A DNA stretch of 64,000 nucleotides from Bacteroidota bacterium (GTDB lineage: Bacteria > Bacteroidota > Bacteroidia > Bacteroidales > JAGNHN01), in contig JAKLHK010000010.1 in NCBI GenBank assembly GCA_022710185.1, positions 34,566-98,565 of the forward strand. Direction: 5' to 3'. The position numbers were made by a program, and so were the translations under genes. A model generated the notes under the pieces. That model did not search any database and was not told where the DNA came from. It saw only the letters and a list, made by a program, of their open reading frames with translations. Below, piece by piece: positions 11,598 to 21,319 of the stretch (position 1 is the first letter of the stretch; the number at the start of each line of letters is the position of its first letter).

Positions 11598-13505
11598 ATG
11601 CGATCTGCCATGCACAGCACACGACCATTGCCCCTGATGTCCTTGTGGACCCTGCTCCTCCTGTGTATCCTCCTGCCGCTGAACGCGCAGATCAGCGCAG
11701 GCGGGCTGCCCTACTCCCGCCAACGGCCTGACCTGCCCGGGCCGCCTGTCCTGACCGTGGACATCCCTGCCGGGTTTCTAAGCACCGAGACTGAGGCCGA
11801 AGAAGGCAAAGGCGACCTGCCCTACCGTATCGCCGATATCCTTCCGGTAAGCATCGACTTCAGCCAGGAAGCCGAACGCCTCAGCCTGCACGGCACGACC
11901 CTGCTGCGCCTTACCCTCAGGGCCCCCACTGCCCGGGGACTGATCCTCTATTACGATGCCTTCCGCATCCCCGCCGGGGGCCGGCTTTTCCTCTACACCC
12001 CCGATGGCGGCTCACTCAGGGGAGCCTTCACGGAACGCAATAACGCCAACGGGGGGGCCTTTGCCACGGCCCTGACGCCGGGAGATGCGATCGTCCTGGA
12101 ATACGAACACCCGGGCGGACTGCTGCCCGACCTTCACATCAACGAGATCGGGCTCGCCTGGCGGGACCGCCTCTTCCCCTGGCAGGGCCCTGAGGGCTTT
12201 GGCAGTTCCCAATGGTGCGAGGTGAACGTCAACTGCCCGGAAGGGGCCAACTGGCAGGATGAGAAGCGGGGCATAGCCCATATCCAGGTCAAATCGGGCG
12301 GAGGGTCCTACCTCTGCAGCGGTTCCCTGGTCAACAACACCGCCTACGACCTCACCCCCTATTTCCTCACCGCCGACCACTGCGGGCAGGATGCCAGCCC
12401 CACGGAACTGGAACAGTGGGTTTTCTTTTTCAACTGGGAAGCGACCGGCTGCAATGACCCGGCCCAGGACCCTCCCCACGACGAAATGGTGGGCTGCACC
12501 CGGGTTGCCTCTTCAGGGGGAAGCGGGGGCAGCATCAGCGGTTCCGACTTCTTCCTGGTGCTGCTTGACGAAAGTGTGCCCCCGCAGTACAACCCCTACT
12601 TCAACGGATGGACCCGGGAGAACCTGTCCAGCTCCGCCGGGGTATGCATCCATCACCCCGCCGGGGACATCAAGAAGATCAGTACTTATAATACTCCAAC
12701 CTATACCTCTCAATGGGGAGGTACGCCAGGTACCCACTGGGGTGTGCGCTGGGCCGCCACCGTTACCAATCAGGGCGTTACCGAAGGAGGAAGCTCCGGC
12801 TCCCCCCTCTTCGATGAGGACGGCCTGATCATGGGCGTGCTTTCGGGCGGCGATGCCTCCTGCAGTGCCCAGAACGAGCCAGACCTCTATGGCAAGTTTT
12901 CCTATGCCTGGAGCACCGGGACAACGCCCGACCGCCGCCTCGCCGACTGGCTCGACCCCCTCGGAGCCGGTTCAATCAAAGTGAGCGGGACCTACGGCAA
13001 CACCGTCTTTGTGGTCGCCGATTTCGAGGCCGATACGACCGTGATCCCGGTCAACAGCCGCCTCGACTTTCACGACCGCTCCTTCGGCGGCCCCAACGCC
13101 TGGGCATGGACCTTCGAGGGCGGGGAACCCTCCTCTTCTGAAGCCCAGAACCCCAGCGGCATCCTTTTCGAACGGACCGGCAGCTTCACGGTGAGCCTGA
13201 CAGCCAGCAACGGAGAGACCCAGGACGAGAACATCAAACTGGCCTATATCAAGGTGCTGCCCACGGTCCATTTCGATCGTGAGGCGAACGCCCTCTATAT
13301 CAACTTCGGCAAGCGCGATATCGACGGCCTGGAGATGGAGCTATACAATGTCCTGGGACAGGCCGTGCCCTTCAGCCTGGCTCCGGGCTGGGACCAGGGG
13401 GTTTACCGTATCCGGGCGGGAGGCGATGTGAGCGGGGTATACCTGCTCGCCGTGCGCACCGAAAGCTTTGAGGAGAGCCTGAAGCTCTTCTTCGTAAAAC
13501 CCTGA
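11598..13505 (+). CDS. Lysyl-endopeptidase-like serine protease with PKD and T9SS sorting domains
   Basis: Secreted trypsin-fold protease resembling Achromobacter lysyl endopeptidase (Lys-C). After the signal peptide (ending near 'LLPLNAQ') come a ~190-residue N-terminal domain and the catalytic core. The triad is His in 'TADHCGQ' (about residue 260), Asp in 'GSDFFLVLL' (about 316) and Ser in 'GGSSGSPLF' (about 400). Paired cysteines ('WCEVNVNC', 'YLCSGSLV') fit the Lys-C disulphide pattern. A PKD domain near 470-555 ('WAWTFEGGEPSSSEAQNPSG') and a type A sorting domain follow. Substrate preference for Lys is inferred from the family only. mqnE follows by 5 bp, so the two are probably co-transcribed although unrelated in function. 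Confidence 0.9.
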   Translation: MRSAMHSTRPLPLMSLWTLLLLCILLPLNAQISAGGLPYSRQRPDLPGPPVLTVDIPAGFLSTETEAEEGKGDLPYRIADILPVSIDFSQEAERLSLHGTTLLRLTLRAPTARGLILYYDAFRIPAGGRLFLYTPDGGSLRGAFTERNNANGGAFATALTPGDAIVLEYEHPGGLLPDLHINEIGLAWRDRLFPWQGPEGFGSSQWCEVNVNCPEGANWQDEKRGIAHIQVKSGGGSYLCSGSLVNNTAYDLTPYFLTADHCGQDASPTELEQWVFFFNWEATGCNDPAQDPPHDEMVGCTRVASSGGSGGSISGSDFFLVLLDESVPPQYNPYFNGWTRENLSSSAGVCIHHPAGDIKKISTYNTPTYTSQWGGTPGTHWGVRWAATVTNQGVTEGGSSGSPLFDEDGLIMGVLSGGDASCSAQNEPDLYGKFSYAWSTGTTPDRRLADWLDPLGAGSIKVSGTYGNTVFVVADFEADTTVIPVNSRLDFHDRSFGGPNAWAWTFEGGEPSSSEAQNPSGILFERTGSFTVSLTASNGETQDENIKLAYIKVLPTVHFDREANALYINFGKRDIDGLEMELYNVLGQAVPFSLAPGWDQGVYRIRAGGDVSGVYLLAVRTESFEESLKLFFVKP

Positions 13506-13510
13506 CCTCC

Positions 13511-14700
<1,190 letters not shown>

Positions 14701-14725
14701 AAGATGTGGTGCAGGGTTTGCGCCG

Positions 14726-15811
14726 TCAATCGTCTGTGGTTAGACGTTCCGCATACCTGCGCCACTTCTCGAGGGCCAGGCGGAAATCTTCGGGCAGGGG
14801 ACTTTCAAAACGCATCCTTTCCCTGGATACGGGATGGTCGAAGGCCAGGGTGGCCGCGTGCAGGGCCTGGCGGGGGATGAGTTGAAAACAGTTCTCCACG
14901 AACTGGCGGTAGCGCGTAAAGGTGGTTCCCCGCAGCACGGCATTGCCCCCATATCGCGCATCGTTGAACAGAGGGTGCCCCAGGTAGCGGAAATGGGCGC
15001 GGATCTGGTGGGTCCGGCCGGTCTCCAGTCGGCAGTCAACCAGGGTGACATAGTTAAATCGCTCCAACACCTTCCAATGGGTCACGGCTTCCTTACCATG
15101 CGCCCCGTCAGGAAACACGGACATCACCTTGCGGTCCTTCAGGCTGCGGCCGATATGTCCCCTGATGGTCCCCTCCCCTTCGGCCAGGTCGCCCCACACC
15201 AGGGCCAGGTAATGCCGCTCGCTGCTATGCTCAAAGAATTGCCGGGCCAGGGCCGACTGGGCCGTCTCATTCTTAGCAACAACCAGGATACCAGAGGTAT
15301 CCTTATCAATGCGGTGCACCAGCAGGGGGCCGCTGTCCGCCTCCGGCTTTTCCATCAAGTGCCAGGCCAGGGCATGTACCAGGGTACCCGTATAATTGTT
15401 GTGCCCCGGGTGGACTACCATGCCGGCCACCTTGTTCACAACCAGCAGATGGTCATCTTCGTAAACGATGTCCAGGGGAATATTTTCCGGATGGATGGTC
15501 TGGTCGCGGGGCTCCCCTTCCATCAGCACACTGATCTCATCGAGGGGCTTAACCCGGTAGTTCGGTTTCACCGGGTTCCCGTTTACCAGGATGTTCCCGG
15601 CCCTGGCAGCAGCCTGCACCTTGTTGCGAGTGGCGTTCTGTACCTTGGTGGTCAGGAACTTATCGATACGCAGCAGGCTCTGTCCCTTATCGACTGTGAA
15701 ACGGTAGCGTTCAAAAAGGTCGTCATCCGCCTCTTCCAGCACCTCCCCCCCGCTAAGCTCCGGGGCCGTTTCTTCAGGCTCAAAGGACGGATGGGATGGA
15801 AAGGGGATCAT
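14726..15811 (-). CDS. rluD: RluA/RluD-family 23S rRNA pseudouridine synthase
   Basis: Isomerises uridine to pseudouridine in large-subunit rRNA. An N-terminal S4 RNA-binding domain ('LLRIDKFLTTKVQNATRNKV', about residues 47-110) is followed by the catalytic domain. Its motif is 'LVHRIDKDTSGILVVAK', with catalytic Asp in HRID, plus 'TGRTHQIRAH' and 'GHPLFNDARYGG'. A length of 361 residues suits the RluD type. The start codon shares one base with the upstream stop (TGATG), so it is the last gene of the PASTA - T9SS protein - rluD operon. The S4-containing RluA member beside PASTA and ddl genes is a common Bacteroidota arrangement. Confidence 0.92.
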   Translation of the reverse strand: MIPFPSHPSFEPEETAPELSGGEVLEEADDDLFERYRFTVDKGQSLLRIDKFLTTKVQNATRNKVQAAARAGNILVNGNPVKPNYRVKPLDEISVLMEGEPRDQTIHPENIPLDIVYEDDHLLVVNKVAGMVVHPGHNNYTGTLVHALAWHLMEKPEADSGPLLVHRIDKDTSGILVVAKNETAQSALARQFFEHSSERHYLALVWGDLAEGEGTIRGHIGRSLKDRKVMSVFPDGAHGKEAVTHWKVLERFNYVTLVDCRLETGRTHQIRAHFRYLGHPLFNDARYGGNAVLRGTTFTRYRQFVENCFQLIPRQALHAATLAFDHPVSRERMRFESPLPEDFRLALEKWRRYAERLTTDD

Positions 15812-17802
15812 CAGGGAAGGATAAACCTCAGGCTGATCGCGCTATCCAGTGAATAGCTGCGCAGGCGCAGGAAATACATGCCCGGCGCCATGCCTGCCGG
15901 GAATTCGATATTGTCATGCCAGCCGGTATCCATCCACCTCCTGCCGGAAATGTCATAGATCTCGATACGGGCATCGTTGGCAATGTCCTCATACCCCTCG
16001 CGCAGGGAGAGCTGGAGTGTGCGCCCTTCCACCGGATTGGGGAATATGCGCAGGGGACTGGCCATGGACCCCTCATCGCCCTTGTTGCCGGGCTGGCGCT
16101 GCCCGAATACCGGACGGATCATCAGCGCACCATGGAAATCGGAGTTGAACCAGAGGTCGTTGCTGACATTGAAGAAGATCTCGCGCCGGGCATCCCGGTG
16201 GCGGTCGAAGCCCACGTTGAGATTATCGTCGGTGGTCTGCACCCATCCCACATAAAAGGTATCCTGAAGCACCAGTGGCGACTCGCTGTCGATGAGGTAA
16301 CTTACAAAACCATTGATCCCTTCCCCGAACTGCGGCAGAAGGCCTTCCTTTTTCCAGAGCACTTTACCTGGACGGTACACCTGGTTGTCCCATATCGCCA
16401 GCGTAAAATACTGCTGGTTGTCGCTGCCCGAAGTACGGTTGAAGAAGAAACGGACCTCGGTGAGGGTATCCGGTACATCCAGAATGAAACGGTAGGCCAG
16501 CTGGGCCCCGGCAGGGGTCAGTCCATAACCCGCTTCGGCCGAGCCATCGTCGTGGGCATAGAAGTTGCGGAACCGCTGCACATAGCGGGAGGTGTCGTTG
16601 CCCTGGAGCACATTGCTGCCCAGGCCGATGCTCCCCAGCGCGAGGGTGGTGGTGAACTCGGTGCTGTCGCCCGTACCCCCGGGATAGCTGAAGGCTACCG
16701 GAGGATCGGCATGCTGGGCAAAGGTCTGATATCCACTTTGGTAATATGGATCGAGGTTATAATTCCCCCCTTCGAACTGGTGCAGGACGCTACCACCCTG
16801 ATCGGTGATATTATACTCAAAGGTCGAAATCACGGTCTCGTCGCCGAGATTGCTGATCAGCAGCTCGAGGCTGTCGCCCATATGGCGCGAAGGATTGGCG
16901 CTGTATTGGGCCCAGGGCATCACGTCATAGGTCTTCAGGAGGGAATAGGCCGGGTCGACCAGGGTGATGTCCGGCACAAAGGGCTCATCGGCCCTGCGGT
17001 TGGCGTCCAGGTATACATAGTCGATGTTCCAGTGATCCACATTGCTCTGCCAGCTCGGCAGGGTATTGTCGGCCAGACTACCGTAATTGATGAAGCGGAA
17101 TTTGAAGTCCTTGCGGAAATATACCGTATCAAGGATGGGGAGCATGACTTGAGCGAAGTAGTCCCCCTTCTGCTGGGCGAAAGCCTCCAGGCCCATGCCA
17201 TCGGAGGACCAGACGGTATTCCACACATCAATGAAGAGGGTATCGTAGGGCGGGTTGATGCTATCGACGATGGTATCCACGTGCCAGGCCTCAAGGAATT
17301 GCAGTTCCAGCAGGTCGCCGGCGTCCGGGGCGTTCCCGAGCCCTTCGGGCTGGTACCAGAAGCTCAGGTAGAGCGAGTCGGCCGGGCCGAGTGCCCGGGG
17401 GGTACCGGCAAAGCTGGAGTCGAGGCGGATAAAGTGCGAGCTTAGCTCATCGGCGGGGAAAGCCGAAAAGGTGGCCCCGGCATGGACCGCCCCGGTATCG
17501 TCGAGGACATCGAGGGTGGCCACCCCCAGGGTGGGAGGACGGAAGGCGTATGAGGTGTTGATGAAGGCATCACGGTCGGCCCAGCGGGCTGGGTTGGGAT
17601 AGATGCCAGAGGTCTCCGAAAAATCATCCAGGAAGGGGAGTGAGAGATAGGTCACACCCCCCGACTTCAGGGCCGGGGTGGGATGCAGGGCCCGCCAGGC
17701 GCGGAGGACCGGGTTCCCGCTGAGGGGGACCAGGCGTTCCTGGGCCAGGGACGAGATACCCAGGGATAGGGCGAGGATCAGAAAGAGATATCGTGTTCTC
17801 AT
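15811..17802 (-). CDS. Large secreted protein with T9SS type A sorting domain
   Basis: A 663-residue secreted protein of unknown function. The signal peptide is clear (MRTRYLFLILALSLGISSLA). The body is rich in beta-strand and aromatic segments with no motif I recognise. Segments such as 'LYLSFWYQPEGLGN' and 'TLDVLDDTGAVHAGA' resemble carbohydrate-binding or jelly-roll folds. The last ~80 residues ('LRIFPNPVEGRTLQLSLREG' to 'LRFILP') are a T9SS type A sorting domain. It lies between the PASTA gene and rluD with 1-nt TGATG junctions on both sides, so it is a fixed member of this cell-wall/translation operon. Confidence 0.8.
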   Translation of the reverse strand: MRTRYLFLILALSLGISSLAQERLVPLSGNPVLRAWRALHPTPALKSGGVTYLSLPFLDDFSETSGIYPNPARWADRDAFINTSYAFRPPTLGVATLDVLDDTGAVHAGATFSAFPADELSSHFIRLDSSFAGTPRALGPADSLYLSFWYQPEGLGNAPDAGDLLELQFLEAWHVDTIVDSINPPYDTLFIDVWNTVWSSDGMGLEAFAQQKGDYFAQVMLPILDTVYFRKDFKFRFINYGSLADNTLPSWQSNVDHWNIDYVYLDANRRADEPFVPDITLVDPAYSLLKTYDVMPWAQYSANPSRHMGDSLELLISNLGDETVISTFEYNITDQGGSVLHQFEGGNYNLDPYYQSGYQTFAQHADPPVAFSYPGGTGDSTEFTTTLALGSIGLGSNVLQGNDTSRYVQRFRNFYAHDDGSAEAGYGLTPAGAQLAYRFILDVPDTLTEVRFFFNRTSGSDNQQYFTLAIWDNQVYRPGKVLWKKEGLLPQFGEGINGFVSYLIDSESPLVLQDTFYVGWVQTTDDNLNVGFDRHRDARREIFFNVSNDLWFNSDFHGALMIRPVFGQRQPGNKGDEGSMASPLRIFPNPVEGRTLQLSLREGYEDIANDARIEIYDISGRRWMDTGWHDNIEFPAGMAPGMYFLRLRSYSLDSAISLRFILP

Positions 17803-18668
17803 CAGAATTCAAGCAAACTACTGTCAATATTGGAACGCCCGCCGGGAGCCAGGCTGTCGGCGGCCAGGGTATCCTGACCGAGCTGGCGCATGGCTTCTTC
17901 CATCACGAAATCGCGGCGGTTAACATACCACAGGTCGACCGGGCGGCCCATGGATACTCCCCCTGAGGTGCGGTACGGGGGGTGCTGGCGGAATACGACC
18001 AGGTCGGAGGTATCCCCGTCTTCAGGGAAGAATTCGGCCCCGCTCATCAGGAAGCTGGCCTCCAGCAGGCGGAGGGCCTCGGCCCGCGACTTGCCCAGCA
18101 GGAAGGGCATGTGCAGGCGGTTACCCCCCGAGCCGCTGCCCATCACCAGGATCACAGCCGTGCCTTTGGGGATCAGCTCACCGGCCTCTATGACCTCCCG
18201 GCCCTGGCGTACCTCGATTACCGTTCGGCCGATATCCGGAACATACATTATGGAATCCACACTGAGACGGTAAGTCTCCAGCATGGCCATGGCCTGACGG
18301 AGGGTGAAGTCGCGCAGGTCGGGCATGCTCACTTTCTCCCGCGACATCGCCACCATGGTCACGTAGACCTGACGGCCCTTCTTGATCATAGCCCCAGGAT
18401 AGGGGTATTGGGTGTACACCGTACCCCCCTCAAGCTCATCGTTGAACACCGAATCGATCACCAGGAAATCCATATGTGACTCCTCCGACCAGGCTTCCAG
18501 TTCAGCATTCGTCATGCCCAGCACATCGGGCATGGCAAATTCCTTGCCGTGGCGGGTGTAGGCCTTCAGACTGGAAAGGATAAGAATGACCAGCAGTATG
18601 GTGAGGGCCACCGCAGCGCTCAGGTGCCTAAGGAATTGACGACTTTTAATGAATTCGGTCCACGACAT
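17802..18668 (-). CDS. Membrane-anchored PASTA-domain protein
   Basis: A 288-residue bitopic protein: short cytoplasmic tail, one TM helix (about residues 16-36, 'LSAAVALTILLVILILSSL'), then three PASTA domains outside, beginning 'MPDVLGMTNAEL', 'MPDLRDFTLRQAM' and 'MPFLLGKSRAEAL'. PASTA modules bind peptidoglycan fragments or beta-lactams in kinases and penicillin-binding proteins; here no kinase or transpeptidase is attached. It lies opposite ddl across a shared promoter region, which fits a cell-wall role. MSWTEFIK at 18668 is preferred; an upstream in-frame Met (18743) would overlap the promoter -7 box. It is the first gene of the operon with the T9SS protein and rluD. Confidence 0.87.
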   Translation of the reverse strand: MSWTEFIKSRQFLRHLSAAVALTILLVILILSSLKAYTRHGKEFAMPDVLGMTNAELEAWSEESHMDFLVIDSVFNDELEGGTVYTQYPYPGAMIKKGRQVYVTMVAMSREKVSMPDLRDFTLRQAMAMLETYRLSVDSIMYVPDIGRTVIEVRQGREVIEAGELIPKGTAVILVMGSGSGGNRLHMPFLLGKSRAEALRLLEASFLMSGAEFFPEDGDTSDLVVFRQHPPYRTSGGVSMGRPVDLWYVNRRDFVMEEAMRQLGQDTLAADSLAPGGRSNIDSSLLEF

Positions 18669-18740
18669 AGATGAAGCAGGCGCTGCAGCGCACGAATTTA
18701 AATAACAGGCTGTCCCTGCATTTATTGCGCCGTGCGGACG

Positions 18741-18748
18741 CAAAGATA
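18741..18748 (-). promoter_or_regulatory. -7 box of the PASTA operon (TATCTTTG)
   Basis: On the minus strand this reads TATCTTTG, a perfect TAnnTTTG. Transcription from about 18734 would give a ~65-nt leader and rules out the in-frame Met at 18743. No clear -33 TTTG is seen. Confidence 0.5.
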
Positions 18749-18790
18749 CAAACTATTCCCCGCAGGATGCGGCTACAGCGCGGACTTGCG

Positions 18791-18798
18791 TATTTTTG
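18791..18798 (+). promoter_or_regulatory. -7 box of ddl (TATTTTTG)
   Basis: A TAnnTTTG match 18 bp before the ddl ATG at 18817. It lies back to back with the PASTA-operon box about 45 bp away, so the two wall-related units share one divergent regulatory region. Confidence 0.5.
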
Positions 18799-18816
18799 AC
18801 ATCTAACATCAAGACC

Positions 18817-19800
18817 ATGCCCGTCAACGTAGCCATACTTGCCGGAGGGGATTCTGGCGAATACCAGGTTTCCCTCAACAGCGCCGGAGTAGTCAAACGC
18901 CATATTGACCCCGCCCGGTTCAGGGCCTTTACCGTGCTGGTGCGCGGGAAGCAATGGAATGTGATCGCGGACGATGGACGCGTTTTTCCCGTGGACAAGA
19001 ACGTTTTCTCTGTTCAGATCGATGGGGAGACCATTGCTTTTGATGTCGCCTTCATGGCCATTCACGGCCAGCCCGGGGAGGACGGGCGGATGCAGGGTTA
19101 CCTTGACATGATGGGCATCCCCTACACCACCTGCAGTCATGATACCTCTGCGGTGTGTTTCAATAAGAAATTTGCCTCCCGCATCGCCCATGAAGCCGGG
19201 ATGAACGTAGCGCGCAGCATTTATCTGAGGAAGAACGAAACATTTGATATACATAATATTACCAAAGAATTAGGCCTTCCCTGTTTCGTTAAGCCCATCC
19301 GGAGCGGATCCAGCATAGGGGTGAGCAAAGTGAAACGGGCCGAGGACCTTCTTCCTGCCCTTGAAAAGGCCTTTGCAGAGGATAGCGAAGCTGCGGTGGA
19401 AGAGTTTCTCCCGGGACGCGAGCTTACCTGCGGGATGCTCGACAGCGTGGGTGGCATGTTGGTTTTCCCGCTCACCGAGGTGGTACCGAAAAACGAATTC
19501 TTTGATTATGAAGCCAAGTACACCGCGGGCAAGTCGGACGAGATTACCCCCGCCCCGGTGGATGAGGAGGTATCCGCAGAAGTGGTGAAGGCTTCACGTA
19601 TCCTCTACCATACCTTCAGTTGCAAGGGAGTGGTGCGTTTTGACTTTATCCTCACCGGGAAGGGACTTTATTTCATGGAAGCGAACACGGTCCCGGGCCT
19701 GTCTGAGGCCAGCATCGTGCCACAGCAGGCCCAGGCCATGGGGCTGAGCATCAAGGAATTGTTTACCCTGGCGCTGGAGGCAGCGATGGCAGGGAAGTAG
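18817..19800 (+). CDS. ddl: D-alanine--D-alanine ligase
   Basis: ATP-grasp ligase making D-Ala-D-Ala for peptidoglycan precursors. The N-terminal domain has 'AGGDSGEYQVSLNSA' and 'MAIHGQPGEDGRMQGYL'. The ATP-grasp core has 'CFVKPIRSGSSIGVSKV' and 'AAVEEFLPGRELTCG'. The metal and D-Ala site is 'VVRFDFIL' and 'FMEANTVPGLSEASIVPQQA'. The length (327 residues) is standard. Start at 18817 (MPVNVAIL), because the earlier in-frame Met at 18796 lies inside the promoter -7 box. Divergent from the PASTA gene. The SGEYQVS loop differs from the HGxxGExS-type loop of many Ddl enzymes but is normal for this phylum. Confidence 0.96.
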   Translation: MPVNVAILAGGDSGEYQVSLNSAGVVKRHIDPARFRAFTVLVRGKQWNVIADDGRVFPVDKNVFSVQIDGETIAFDVAFMAIHGQPGEDGRMQGYLDMMGIPYTTCSHDTSAVCFNKKFASRIAHEAGMNVARSIYLRKNETFDIHNITKELGLPCFVKPIRSGSSIGVSKVKRAEDLLPALEKAFAEDSEAAVEEFLPGRELTCGMLDSVGGMLVFPLTEVVPKNEFFDYEAKYTAGKSDEITPAPVDEEVSAEVVKASRILYHTFSCKGVVRFDFILTGKGLYFMEANTVPGLSEASIVPQQAQAMGLSIKELFTLALEAAMAGK

Positions 19801-20031
19801 CAATAAGGGTAAGGCTCGTCCAGGCACCCAGCGGGCAGGAGGAGAGTGTGAGGGAGAGGGTGAGTGTGAGTGTGAGTGTGAGGAAGAGGAAAAGATGGAG
19901 GGGAAAAAGTGACTGAACGGCGTCAGTCAGGTGGTGGGCTGTAATTTAAGAAGGAATTCAATATCAAGCATATATCACATAACATCTAACTATAGATCAT
20001 AGAACATCGCCATCCTCAACCATCAACCATC
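19801..20031. repeat. Intergenic repeat block: GTGAGT, AACAT and ATGGTTG arrays
   Basis: No gene lies between ddl and rdgB. Degenerate (GTGAGT)n is at 19842-19885, an AACATCTAAC/TAGAACAT-type AT-rich array at 19967-20010, and (on the minus strand) ATGGTTGATGGTTGAGG at 20011-20031. The last of these forms the 3' end and stop of rdgB. Confidence 0.8.
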
Positions 20032-20615
20032 GCAAGGAACTCAATCAGCTGCTCCACCGCCCTGGCCCTGTGGCTAATGCGGTTTTTTTCACTCAGGGGC
20101 ATCTCAGCGAAGCTCAAGGCATAGCCTTCGGGCATGAAGACGGGATCATAGCCGAAGCCTCCATCTCCCCGGCCTTCCTCCAGGATGCTGCCCTCCACCT
20201 GTCCTTCGAAATAATGCCCCTCTCCCTCAAGAATTAGCGCGATCACCGTACGGAAGCGGGCGCTGCGCCGATGCTCGCCCTTCATCTCCTTCAATACCTT
20301 GAGCACATTGTCGGCGAATGAGCACCCCTCTCCGGCATAACGTGCCGAGTACACCCCGGGCCTGCCGTCCAGGGCATCGATCTCGAGGCCAGTGTCGTCT
20401 GCAAAACATGGAAGGCTATAACGCTCCCAGACATACCGTGCCTTGGCCATTGCATTCTCCTGCAGCGTTTCATGAGGCTCCGGGATCTCTTCGGTACAGC
20501 CGATATCGTCCAGGCTAAAAATCTCCCAATGCACACGATCCGGGCCCAGTTGGCTGAGCTTGCTCCGCAGCTCCTTCAGTTTGTGTTCATTATGGGTCGC
20601 GAATACCAGTTTCAT
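20016..20615 (-). CDS. rdgB: XTP/dITP (non-canonical purine NTP) pyrophosphatase
   Basis: House-cleaning enzyme that hydrolyses ITP, dITP and XTP to monophosphates. Family motifs: N-terminal 'LVFATHNEHKLKEL', the metal site 'FADDTGLEIDALDGRPGVYS', 'GFGYDPVFMPEGY' and C-terminal 'NRISHRARAVEQLIEFL'. The length (199 residues) is normal. The last residues (MVDG) and the stop codon come from an ATGGTTG-type tandem array, an end that looks repeat-derived. MKLVFATHN at 20615 is chosen; an ATG one codon earlier (20618) is equally possible. Confidence 0.95.
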   Translation of the reverse strand: MKLVFATHNEHKLKELRSKLSQLGPDRVHWEIFSLDDIGCTEEIPEPHETLQENAMAKARYVWERYSLPCFADDTGLEIDALDGRPGVYSARYAGEGCSFADNVLKVLKEMKGEHRRSARFRTVIALILEGEGHYFEGQVEGSILEEGRGDGGFGYDPVFMPEGYALSFAEMPLSEKNRISHRARAVEQLIEFLAMVDG

Positions 20616-20676
20616 CATGCTTATGTTCAGTTCATCATTCTCCATCGATCCAAATTACCTGAACCGTGCCCGCTGG

Positions 20677-21312
20677 TCACTCCATTCCTATACCCATCTG
20701 CGTCCAGCCCAGGTCGGCTACTTCGTGGAGCGAAGGGAACATGCCCGGCCGCAGCATCAGGTACTCTTCCGGACTCACCCAGCGGACTTCGGTGATGCCT
20801 TCCTCGCCCTGGGGCACGGGCGGGGCCGTATCCTGGCTTCGCATCAGAAACCACAGGCTTTCCTTGAGCACCCATTGCCCCAGCTTTTCAAACACATGGT
20901 AACTAGGCCTCAACCTTCCAATGATACTGAGGCCTCCTATCCCGGTCTCCTCCTCCACCTCGCGCAGGGCCGTAGCCTGCAACTCCTCCCCGGCATTGGG
21001 CTTGCCCTTGGGCAGATCCCAATAGCCATTGCGATGGATCATCAGCAGCCGGTCATCCCCGTTCAGCACGAAGCCTCCTGCCGCCGACTCGTGCCCCAGG
21101 CAATAGGCCAGGAGTTCCCAGGCCTCCCGTGCTTCCCCTTCACGTCCGATGCGCAGCACCCTGATCCCTTCCACTGCAACCAAGCGGGTCAGGGCCTCTT
21201 TCAGCTCACGGGCAGGGCAGCCCGGGCGGAGGCTGATCACTTCCGACGGGGCCAGGGAAGGGTCTTCCATGCCCGGCAGGATGATCTTATCGTTGAGGAA
21301 AACTTTGTACAT
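20677..21312 (-). CDS. NUDIX hydrolase
   Basis: A 211-residue protein with a complete Nudix box (G..N.GEELQATALREVEEETGI) around residues 120-142, preceded by 'RNGYWDLPKGKP'. The N-terminal ~85 residues form an extra domain ('MYKVFLNDKIILPG') seen in Bacteroidota NUDIX proteins annotated only generally. The substrate cannot be told; ADP-ribose, NADH or capped nucleotides are possible. The start at 21312 lies 7 bp from the pyrE start on the other strand, so this is a very tight divergent pair. Upstream in-frame sequence would run antiparallel through pyrE and is not used. Confidence 0.88.
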   Translation of the reverse strand: MYKVFLNDKIILPGMEDPSLAPSEVISLRPGCPARELKEALTRLVAVEGIRVLRIGREGEAREAWELLAYCLGHESAAGGFVLNGDDRLLMIHRNGYWDLPKGKPNAGEELQATALREVEEETGIGGLSIIGRLRPSYHVFEKLGQWVLKESLWFLMRSQDTAPPVPQGEEGITEVRWVSPEEYLMLRPGMFPSLHEVADLGWTQMGIGME

Positions 21313-21315
21313 TTG
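21308..21315 (+). promoter_or_regulatory. TACATTTG box at the pyrE start
   Basis: A perfect TAnnTTTG ends 5 bp before the pyrE ATG (21320), so transcription initiated from it would begin at or next to the start codon. It also covers the NUDIX start codon on the other strand. A well-spaced -33 TTG is not obvious, so this is a candidate only. Confidence 0.35.
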
Positions 21316-21319
21316 CAGT

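Noticed and set aside
15916..17445. Plus-strand frame of about 500 codons opposite the T9SS protein
   Set aside because: High-GC antisense artefact; the minus-strand gene has a signal peptide, a sorting domain and coupled neighbours.
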